A stretch of 22,923 nt of DNA from an uncultured Clostridia bacterium (GTDB lineage: Bacteria > Bacillota > Clostridia > Lachnospirales > Lachnospiraceae): positions 1-22,923 of the forward strand of contig CAMHMG010000012.1 of NCBI GenBank assembly GCA_946186175.1, read 5' to 3'. Under the pieces are notes generated by a model. That model ran no database searches, was not told the DNA's origin, and worked only from the letters and a program-made list of their open reading frames with translations. Numbering within the stretch: position 1 is the stretch's first letter; every line of letters begins with the position of its first letter. Both the position numbers and the translations under genes were made by a program. Shown here one piece after another: positions 8,788-15,120 of this stretch.

Positions 8788-9528
8788 TCATATTCTCCTG
8801 TTATATCTATATAAATAAAAGTTTCTGAATACCCTCCATATGTTCAGGAATATGAAAATCGAAATAATAATATGAGCAATGATCAGTATTATGGATAAAA
8901 CTGCCGTAATCTGCACAATTCCTTGAAACACCCCGTATACTGCTGTTTGCGATGAGACCATAATATACATGTTTACGTATAATACAAACCATATAATTAT
9001 TCTTATAATCTCTGTAACATACCATGCTTTATTCAGATTCCTCACACGCACAACTTCAGAATCAGTAACATACCCGTTCATTTCATGACACATCTCGACT
9101 AATCCGTTGAGCAAAGCCGCAACTCCCGCCATAACTAACAGCTTAGGCAGCATATCAAATACAGTTGATATGATATTCGCTGCCAATGAATCTGAATGCA
9201 GCCTTGTCAAAGAGCTTACAATCTGTCTGATAAGTTCACTTATCATTTCGAATATTAATGTGATCCATGCATAGTTGTAATACCTTGATATATCATTCAA
9301 CCTGTACAGGCACACAAGTGATATGATAGAAACTACGATATTGGAGAATTCACATATGAAATATACAGTACTAAATCCACTACCGGCTGCTATACTCTCT
9401 AATCCTGTCTCTGAAAAAGCAACCATAACGATCAGCATACTTATATTGAGTAATGGTATTATCAACATGAGCAGCAATAATGAAACGGGTAATATTCTCA
9501 TGGATCTGTAATCAAGTTCTTGTGACAT
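8788..9528 (-). CDS. Unknown polytopic membrane protein upstream of HK1
   Basis: I do not recognise a family for this 246-residue protein. It starts at MSQELDY, with AGGAGA six bases upstream. It has about six to seven hydrophobic segments (about 12-36, 50-74, 82-104, 124-148, 168-192, 200-232) and short charged loops. No catalytic or binding motif is visible. It is encoded on the same strand as HK1 and RR1, with 45 bp to HK1. Co-transcription makes an accessory sensor, a regulator of the kinase, or an exporter of a signal possible, but none of these is supported by sequence. Confidence 0.6.
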   Translation of the reverse strand: MSQELDYRSMRILPVSLLLLMLIIPLLNISMLIVMVAFSETGLESIAAGSGFSTVYFICEFSNIVVSIISLVCLYRLNDISRYYNYAWITLIFEMISELIRQIVSSLTRLHSDSLAANIISTVFDMLPKLLVMAGVAALLNGLVEMCHEMNGYVTDSEVVRVRNLNKAWYVTEIIRIIIWFVLYVNMYIMVSSQTAVYGVFQGIVQITAVLSIILIIAHIIISIFIFLNIWRVFRNFYLYRYNRRI

Positions 9529-9583
9529 AGCTATCTCCTGTTAGATCATATTAGTAACCGACTTTATATCATAAGCTTCGTAA

Positions 9584-9603
9584 TTGCGCCATTCTTGGTG
9601 CAA
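9584..9603. promoter_or_regulatory. Inverted repeat in the hydrolase / membrane-protein gap
   Basis: TTGCGCC-N6-GGTGCAA is a 7-bp inverted repeat with one mismatch, in the 137-bp gap between the SleB-like gene and the downstream membrane-protein gene. It could be an operator for the downstream operon. I found no convincing sigma-A promoter here, and nothing else in the gap. Confidence 0.25.
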
Positions 9604-9665
9604 AAAAGCACTCGCTTATACTATATATACTTCCGTGTATAATAAATCATACTTGAGCATTACCT

Positions 9666-10868
9666 TTAATGGAATACATTACCACCAATATTAACGCCCT
9701 TGATTCCATGTTCTTCGGCATACCATGCCGCCTTGAAGTAAAGATTATTGACATTACGCTTGCCATCCAGTACTTCTTTGGCAACCCCGATACAATTAAC
9801 TGCAGGTCCTCTTGCAAGTATGACAGCCAGTCTTCCGGTTCTTACCGGTTCGAATTGACCTCCGGCATAAACAACACCCTCGATGGTATTAGCAAAGTTA
9901 GGACTTTCTACCCTGTTCATCACAACACTTCCAACTGCCACCATCCCCTGATAGTGACTGCTGCCTGCTTCCGCCTCAATAATACCTGCAAGCAGCAATA
10001 ATTCTTCTTCCGTATATGAATAAGGGGTTCTGTAATAATAGTTACTTCCGTCTCCGGTATCTGTAATACCCGGGTCATAAGAAGCAGTCTGGGTATATCC
10101 GTTCTGCATAAGCAGCAGACGCTCCTCAGCTTCCATTCGTGTAATCTCTGTCTGTAATTCTGACGCAAAGGCAGCGGCATTCTCTGATTTCTCCTCTGCT
10201 TCCTTCATGAGTTCTGACATTTCATCTATAGACTTCTTGAATCCGGCTTTTTTCTTGTCATATTCCAACAATTCTTCTTCGCGCTGTTTTTTAAGTTCAT
10301 CAAGACTGTCCCTGGTCTTGGTTACCATTTCCATCATCAACTCATAGGTGCTCATTTTGTCATTAATATAATTGTTGATCTGGTTAGCATATTCCACACG
10401 ATCAGGAATATCCGAAAAGCGTTTAAGATTAAATAATATGGATAAAATGGATCTGCTGCCATCCTCATATTCAGTCTTTATTGAATTATATAAATGGTCC
10501 TTCTCAACCGCCATATCCTCTTCACACTCGATAAGACTCCTCTCGGCAAACTCAATCTTCACATCAAGGTCATTAAGCTCTGCATGAGCCTTCTCGATAA
10601 GCTTCGCCTCATCTGCCATTCTTAGGTTCATCTCGCGTATTTCAGCCGCAAGCTTCTTAACCGTACCTGCATTGGCATCAGCCTCTTTCTTCGCGATCTC
10701 ATACTCGCGCTTAAGATCCTGTAGAGAAGAATCATTATCAGCAGGTTCTGCATACACTGAATTATTAAATATTACACATGAGAAAATAAAGGCAACCAAA
10801 AAACAGACTGCCACGATCATTCTCTTATATTTATCTCTATACACCTTATCTGATCGTATCTTCATCAT
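9666..10868 (-). CDS. Secreted cell-wall hydrolase: coiled-coil stalk plus SleB-like domain
   Basis: This 400-residue exported hydrolase would cut peptidoglycan, probably as a lytic transglycosylase-like enzyme. A signal peptide ends near VYA40. Residues about 45-255 are strongly charged and helical, a PcsB-like coiled coil containing heptad-like stretches. After a Gly/Tyr linker, residues about 287-400 form a SleB (Hydrolase_2) domain. It contains AEAGSSHYQG followed by MVAVGSVVMNRV, where E300 aligns with the catalytic Glu of SleB, and it ends at GGNVFH. The domain order, coiled coil then SleB domain, suggests the stalk controls enzyme activity. It is the first gene of the minus-strand block leading to HK1/RR1 and the T4SS genes, so local wall opening for the secretion apparatus is a reasonable inference. 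A sporulation or cell-division role cannot be excluded. The start is weakly supported (MMKIRS; the SD is poor), and the second ATG is equally possible. Confidence 0.8.
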   Translation of the reverse strand: MMKIRSDKVYRDKYKRMIVAVCFLVAFIFSCVIFNNSVYAEPADNDSSLQDLKREYEIAKKEADANAGTVKKLAAEIREMNLRMADEAKLIEKAHAELNDLDVKIEFAERSLIECEEDMAVEKDHLYNSIKTEYEDGSRSILSILFNLKRFSDIPDRVEYANQINNYINDKMSTYELMMEMVTKTRDSLDELKKQREEELLEYDKKKAGFKKSIDEMSELMKEAEEKSENAAAFASELQTEITRMEAEERLLLMQNGYTQTASYDPGITDTGDGSNYYYRTPYSYTEEELLLLAGIIEAEAGSSHYQGMVAVGSVVMNRVESPNFANTIEGVVYAGGQFEPVRTGRLAVILARGPAVNCIGVAKEVLDGKRNVNNLYFKAAWYAEEHGIKGVNIGGNVFH

Positions 10869-10945
10869 AATAATGACCCCGGTATATGTATATATATAAC
10901 ATTATTAATTCCTTATCATTATTTTATCACTCTCAAATATAATAT

Positions 10946-10972
10946 CCATTTCCATTATGGAAATGAAAATGG
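10946..10972. promoter_or_regulatory. Palindromic operator candidate between sleB-like gene and HK2
   Basis: The perfect palindrome ATTTCCAT-T-ATGGAAAT (10948-10964) is nested in a wider CCATTT...AAATGG repeat in the 150-bp divergent region. It lies about 31 bases upstream of a TATAAT (11003-11008) for HK2 that has no -35 at normal spacing, so an activator bound here would be well placed. RR2, with an XRE-type HTH that usually binds palindromes as a dimer, is a candidate binder by inference. Confidence 0.4.
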
Positions 10973-11002
10973 AATATTGAATAACAGGCAAAAAAATGAT
11001 AC

Positions 11003-11008
11003 TATAAT
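11003..11008 (+). promoter_or_regulatory. -10 box of the HK2-RR2 promoter
   Basis: A consensus TATAAT lies 28 bases before the HK2 ATG. The only -35-like hexamer, TTGAAT at 10977-10982, is 20 bp away, which is too far for an unaided sigma-A promoter. The promoter may therefore depend on an activator at the palindrome just upstream. Confidence 0.5.
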
Positions 11009-11035
11009 CGAACAGACGGATTGAGAGAGGTTGAC

Positions 11036-12319
11036 ATGATGATTGCAGATTACCTTATTACCAACTATATAACCTTAATAATATTACTTGTTCTTGTTAC
11101 CACCATGTTTACTAACAGAGGGATTTCCATACCCGCATCCGGATATTTCAATATAATTGTTATTCTTATATTTATTCTCACTATTTTCGAATATCTGGAT
11201 ATAATGTCTCAGGGATTGACCCGCTATACACCGCAATCTTTAAGTCTTAATAACCTTATATTTATAAGGCTTATCGCTTGCACATTAACATATATTATCC
11301 GTCCGTTTGTAATCCTGATAGAGCTTATTGTACTTGTTCCGGAAAAAAAGGCTCATATATTGTTCACAATTCCCTCCGTGCTTAACGCATTGCTTTTCTT
11401 ACCGGCTGCATTCGGTGCAAGGTTTGTCTTCTGGATAGACGAATCAAATCACTGGCAGGCAACTCCCTTAAAAAATACAGTTTATATTGTCCAGCTTTTG
11501 TATGTTCTGGCATTATTTGTCCTTTCAATCTATCATTTTAAGAAAAAAAATCTTAACTTGAGCATAATATTATCAACTATCGTAGTGCTCTCATTTAGCG
11601 TTGCATTTATTGAGAAAAATGATATTATCAGGGGATTAGTAACCCCTGTTTCTGCGATATGCTTTCTGACTTATTATATATACCTGACATCCATATATAA
11701 GCAGACTCTTTATGAGCAAATGATAGAAAAAGAAAAACAGCTGGCAAATGACAAAATGGATCTTTTGCGAAGCCGGATCCAGCCACATTTCATATATAAT
11801 TCAATCAATATAATAAGAACACTTGTAAGAACTGATGAAAAACAGGCAATAGAAACCATAGATGATTTTTCCGATTATCTGAAAGCACATTTTCGAAACA
11901 TCGAATCAAATGACATGATACCATTTGAGGCAGAGATTGAGAATGTCAAGGCATTCCTGTCATTGGCCGAGGCCGACCATACAAGAGATATCCATATCGT
12001 GTATGACCTTAAGGAAACTGATTTCCGAATCCCTCAGCTAAGCCTTGAACCTGTTGTTGAGAATGCTGTCAGACACGGAATAGGTGAAGAAGGCGGAACA
12101 ATTACCATAAGTTCATTTCAAAGAGATAACTGTTATATCATCCGCACTACGGATACCGGAGGCGGCGAGCATAAAACTTCCGAAAAAGAATCCAATCGTC
12201 TGGCAATAGGTATATCCAACACCAGAAAACGTCTTGAGCTTTTGTGTAGCGGACGGCTTGAAGTTAATATTACGCCAAGCGGTACCACCGCAGATATCAT
12301 CATACCTAAAATCTACTAG
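11036..12319 (+). CDS. Polytopic sensor histidine kinase, LytS/YehU class (HK2)
   Basis: This 427-residue kinase is the partner of RR2. About seven membrane helices occupy residues 8-222, followed by a short coiled linker (EKEKQLANDK). The His_kinase module has RIQPHFIYNSI with phospho-acceptor H251. The N box is EPVVENAVRHG, and a TDTGGG motif takes the place of the usual G1 box. Start choice: the frame opens at a TTG at 11021, but GAGAGAGG at 11023-11030 lies five to eight bases before two ATGs (11036 and 11039), so one of these is the real start. The catalytic half is paralogous to HK1: both share IPFEAE/IPFLEE-type and TDF.IP.L.L.P.VENA segments. The gene is divergent from the SleB-like gene, with RR2 14 bp downstream. 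The signal is unknown. Confidence 0.87.
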   Translation: MMIADYLITNYITLIILLVLVTTMFTNRGISIPASGYFNIIVILIFILTIFEYLDIMSQGLTRYTPQSLSLNNLIFIRLIACTLTYIIRPFVILIELIVLVPEKKAHILFTIPSVLNALLFLPAAFGARFVFWIDESNHWQATPLKNTVYIVQLLYVLALFVLSIYHFKKKNLNLSIILSTIVVLSFSVAFIEKNDIIRGLVTPVSAICFLTYYIYLTSIYKQTLYEQMIEKEKQLANDKMDLLRSRIQPHFIYNSINIIRTLVRTDEKQAIETIDDFSDYLKAHFRNIESNDMIPFEAEIENVKAFLSLAEADHTRDIHIVYDLKETDFRIPQLSLEPVVENAVRHGIGEEGGTITISSFQRDNCYIIRTTDTGGGEHKTSEKESNRLAIGISNTRKRLELLCSGRLEVNITPSGTTADIIIPKIY

Positions 12320-12333
12320 AAAGAGAGACTCTT

Positions 12334-12951
12334 ATGAAAATACTTGTAGCAGATGACCACAAATCAATAGTTGACGGAATAATATTAGATCTCAATGAAA
12401 TCCTTCCGGACGCCACAGTAACCGGAGCTTATAAAACAAGCGAAATAAATAAATTATGTAATAATACCAGGTTTGATATTATCTTTATGGATATAGACAT
12501 TCCCTCCGCTAACGGAATAACCTTGGCAAAGACAGTACTTGACAGATATCCAAGAACAAACATTATCTATATCACCGGCTATGAGAAATATGCACTTGAA
12601 AGCTATGAAACTAATGCCAGTACATTTTTAATAAAACCAATCACCAAAAAAGCCATCGAAAAGGCACTTGATAATCTGCGTTTTCCTGTATCAGACATAA
12701 CAGATGAGATGATCACAGCGGAATATTCGGGTGAAGGATACATAGGTAAGCGCATACAAAAATACAGGGAAGAGCGCGGCATGAGCAGAAATGAGGTTGC
12801 AGAAATGCTTAACGTAACACTCCCCACCGTTCACAGATGGGAAACAGGTGTAAGAATGCCCGACCTGGCAACGATCATGAAGATTGCTAACATTCTTGGT
12901 GTTAAACTTGATGAATTGATAGAAACCCACGTTTCTGATACAGACAATTAA
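12334..12951 (+). CDS. Response regulator with XRE/Cro-type HTH output (RR2)
   Basis: This 205-residue regulator has a receiver domain (1-118) with D7 D8, phospho-acceptor D53 in FMDIDIP, T81 and K101 in FLIKPI. After a 15-residue linker, residues about 137-196 form a Cro/C1-type HTH_3 (GKRIQKYREERGMS, LPTVHRWETG, ANILGVKLDELI). The REC part is clearly related to RR1 (shared TNII..TG.EK.A..S and LDNLR.P segments), but the output domain is different. REC-XRE fusion is uncommon compared with LytTR, OmpR or NarL outputs. The gene follows HK2 by 14 bp and ends 80 bp before metA, which is convergent. It probably regulates its own promoter or the flanking T4SS/hydrolase genes. The target is unknown. 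Confidence 0.88.
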   Translation: MKILVADDHKSIVDGIILDLNEILPDATVTGAYKTSEINKLCNNTRFDIIFMDIDIPSANGITLAKTVLDRYPRTNIIYITGYEKYALESYETNASTFLIKPITKKAIEKALDNLRFPVSDITDEMITAEYSGEGYIGKRIQKYREERGMSRNEVAEMLNVTLPTVHRWETGVRMPDLATIMKIANILGVKLDELIETHVSDTDN

Positions 12952-12954
12952 TTA

Positions 12955-12992
12955 ACAAAAAACAGGGAGAGCATTTAATTACTTTCCCTGTT
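12955..12992 (-). terminator. Intrinsic terminator of metA
   Basis: An 8-bp stem (AACAGGGA/TCCCTGTT) with a 16-nt loop is followed on the minus strand by TTTTTTG. It terminates metA transcription just before the convergent RR2 gene. An A-run on the plus side means it is weak or unused in that direction. Confidence 0.75.
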
Positions 12993-13031
12993 GATCTATT
13001 GCTTTATCACAATAATTTTCCAAATGTTTTC

Positions 13032-13937
13032 TCAAAGAATATACGGCGTAACCTGATATACATAGTAATTAAGCCAATTAAAATACAACGTATTGGCATG
13101 ACATCTCCACGACTTGATAGGCTTCTTCGTAGGATCATCATCAGGATAATAATTACACGGAATGTCAGGATTGATCCCCTTATCAAGATCCCTCTTATAT
13201 TCCTGATCAAGTGTCATAGTGTCATACTCAGGATGACCGGTGACAAATATATTCTTGCCGCCATCTCCTATTATCAGATAAGGACCGGTTATATCACTTT
13301 CCGATACAATTTCCAACCTGTCATTTGCAACAATATCTTCTTTTCTCACACCTGTATAACGCGACTGTGGAACAAGGAATGAATCATCAAATCCCCGTAC
13401 AAGCTCAGTCCTCTTATGAAAGGTATAATGCTTGTATATGCCTGAGAACTTCTTCGGAAGCTCATACTTACGGACTCCATATCTGTAATACAGTCCTGCC
13501 TGCGCACCCCAGCATATATGGAGTGTGGAGGTAACATTCTTCTCAGACCAGTCCATTATATCCTTAAGCTCATCCCAATACTCAACATCTTCAAAATCAA
13601 GTTTTTCAACAGGCGCACCCGTTATTATCATCCCGTCAAATCTTCTATGCTTGATCTCGTCAAATGTTGTATAGAACTTCTCAAGATGTTTTCTTGCAAC
13701 ATTCTTTGGCTCATATGTACCTGTTCTTATCAGATGAAGGTTGACCTGTAAAGGAGTATTGGCAAGACTTCTGAAAAGCTGAAGTTCCGTATCTTCCTTA
13801 AGTGGCATGAGATTAAGGATAACCACCTCAAGCGGTCTTATATCCTGACTCATAGCCCTATCCTCATCCATAACAAATATATTCTCTTCTTCAAGTATTT
13901 TCTTAACAGGCAAATCGTTAGCTATCCTGATTGGCAT
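13032..13937 (-). CDS. metAA: Homoserine O-acetyltransferase (MetA family)
   Basis: This enzyme acylates L-homoserine, the first committed step of methionine synthesis, in the cytosol. The frame is open upstream, but the start MPIRIAN is the typical MetA N-terminus and has an AGGAG eight bases upstream, giving 301 residues, close to the family length. With this numbering the nucleophile is C142 (HICWGAQAG), and the catalytic His and Glu are H235 and E237 (TGHPEYD). Position 111 is Glu (TGAPVE). In MetA, Glu111 is known to favour acetyl-CoA, and Gly, as in E. coli, favours succinyl-CoA, so the product is predicted to be O-acetyl-homoserine. It has its own promoter and terminator and no methionine-pathway neighbours. 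No SAM riboswitch or T-box is evident in the leader. Confidence 0.95.
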   Translation of the reverse strand: MPIRIANDLPVKKILEEENIFVMDEDRAMSQDIRPLEVVILNLMPLKEDTELQLFRSLANTPLQVNLHLIRTGTYEPKNVARKHLEKFYTTFDEIKHRRFDGMIITGAPVEKLDFEDVEYWDELKDIMDWSEKNVTSTLHICWGAQAGLYYRYGVRKYELPKKFSGIYKHYTFHKRTELVRGFDDSFLVPQSRYTGVRKEDIVANDRLEIVSESDITGPYLIIGDGGKNIFVTGHPEYDTMTLDQEYKRDLDKGINPDIPCNYYPDDDPTKKPIKSWRCHANTLYFNWLNYYVYQVTPYIL

Positions 13938-14009
13938 TGATGTCACTCCTATCCTTCTTATAATATCTTTTTTATTATTAATGAACCTTATCAGTTCAGT
14001 ACATTCTTC

Positions 14010-14038
14010 TGTATATATCATACATAATGATATGTACA
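14010..14038 (-). promoter_or_regulatory. Inverted repeat in the metA leader
   Basis: 12-bp arms with one mismatch (TGTATATATCAT / ATGATATGTACA), spacer 5 nt, lie about 30-60 bases downstream of the predicted metA transcription start. It may be an operator or a leader hairpin. It does not look like a known methionine riboswitch. Confidence 0.35.
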
Positions 14039-14077
14039 GAAAGAAAATGTATGTCTAAGTTTCATATGTACCTTATA

Positions 14078-14086
14078 ATTATACCA
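14078..14086 (-). promoter_or_regulatory. Extended -10 promoter of metA
   Basis: On the minus strand TGGTATAAT combines a TGn extended element with a consensus TATAAT, and no good -35 precedes it. It lies just after the stop of the metal-binding lipoprotein gene and would start transcription near 14070, giving a leader of about 130 bases. Confidence 0.5.
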
Positions 14087-14101
14087 CCATGATGCAAGTT
14101 T

Positions 14102-15097
14102 TTACTTAAGCGCTTCCTTAAGCACAGCAAGGTTGCTCTCCATAATCGAATAATACTTCTCTCCGGCCTCAACATCTTTGCTTGTTACTGACTGCATTGA
14201 ATCTAGAGCAAGAATACTCTGATCCTTGTTACTCGTATTAGCAATTATGCTCTGTGCAATCTTATTGTCTGAATTCTCAATCGTCATTACGTTCTTAAGA
14301 TTCAATTCATCAACCTTGCCGGCAAGAAATGTTATAGTCTCAAAGCTCGCCTCAGTCTCTGCAGAACATCCGATAAATGCTGCATAATAATCCAAACCGT
14401 AATCCTCTGTCAAATATCTGAACGGAAATCTGTCTCCAAAGAGAAGTGTTTTCATCGAAGCACCATCAGCAACATCCTCATACTCTTTATCAAGTTCTGA
14501 AAGCTTGGCGACATAAGCATCTTTGTTAGCTTTGTAAATATCTGCATTTTCAGGATCTGCTTTCTCGATAACCTTCTCGATCTCTTCACAAAGAATCTGT
14601 GCATTCTTTAAAGAAAGCCAGACATGTTCATCATATTCCGGTCCTTCCTCGTCTTCGCCCTCTTCCTCTTCTTCCTCTCCCTGCATTCCTTCAACAAGTT
14701 CTTCTTCTTTGAGCCTTTCTCCTAAAATGTCAAGAAGATTTATAACCATCATATCCTTATTGCCGGCACTCTTTATAACGTCTTCAACCCACTTATCAGA
14801 CTCTCCTCCAACATATATGAAGATATCACAATTAGATATCTTAACAATATCATCTGATGTCGGTTGATAACTGTGCATATCCACTCCATTATCAAGAAGC
14901 AGCGTAAGATCAACCTCCGCTGACTTATCTCCAAAAATTTCTCTTACCCAGTCATATTCCGGAAAAATAGTCGTGATAATCCTGACTTTATCTGATGATG
15001 TAGTTATATCATCCTTACTTCCGGCAGTTTTACCACATCCGCATACTATACCTGCAAGCAACACCATCACTGCCGCCAATATTAATGTTTTCTTCAT
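14102..15097 (-). CDS. ZnuA-like metal-binding lipoprotein (ABC transporter solute-binding protein)
   Basis: This 331-residue extracellular lipoprotein would capture Zn2+ or Mn2+ for an ABC importer. A lipobox VCGC places the lipidated cysteine at C21. The ZnuA/TroA fold is recognised by IITTIFPEYDWV, NGVDMHSYQPT (ligand H75), DEHVWLS (ligand H158) and ENSDNKIA. An acidic loop GEEEEEEGEDEE (140-151) lies just before H158, where zinc-specific members carry a metal-gathering loop. That loop is usually His-rich, but here it is Glu/Asp-rich. The third ligand position, usually His in an H.AF.YL motif, reads FGDRFPFRYL (D222), a form I associate with Clostridia. No permease or ATPase gene is adjacent, so it is an orphan in this window. 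It is 23 bp downstream of ligA and is likely co-transcribed with it. Confidence 0.85.
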   Translation of the reverse strand: MKKTLILAAVMVLLAGIVCGCGKTAGSKDDITTSSDKVRIITTIFPEYDWVREIFGDKSAEVDLTLLLDNGVDMHSYQPTSDDIVKISNCDIFIYVGGESDKWVEDVIKSAGNKDMMVINLLDILGERLKEEELVEGMQGEEEEEEGEDEEGPEYDEHVWLSLKNAQILCEEIEKVIEKADPENADIYKANKDAYVAKLSELDKEYEDVADGASMKTLLFGDRFPFRYLTEDYGLDYYAAFIGCSAETEASFETITFLAGKVDELNLKNVMTIENSDNKIAQSIIANTSNKDQSILALDSMQSVTSKDVEAGEKYYSIMESNLAVLKEALK

Positions 15098-15120
15098 CTA
15101 TGCTAACCTCCACTATATCA

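Noticed and set aside
13938..14077. SAM riboswitch or T-box in the metA leader
   Set aside because: No conserved SAM-I core or T-box sequence and no terminator before the ATG. Only a simple inverted repeat is present.
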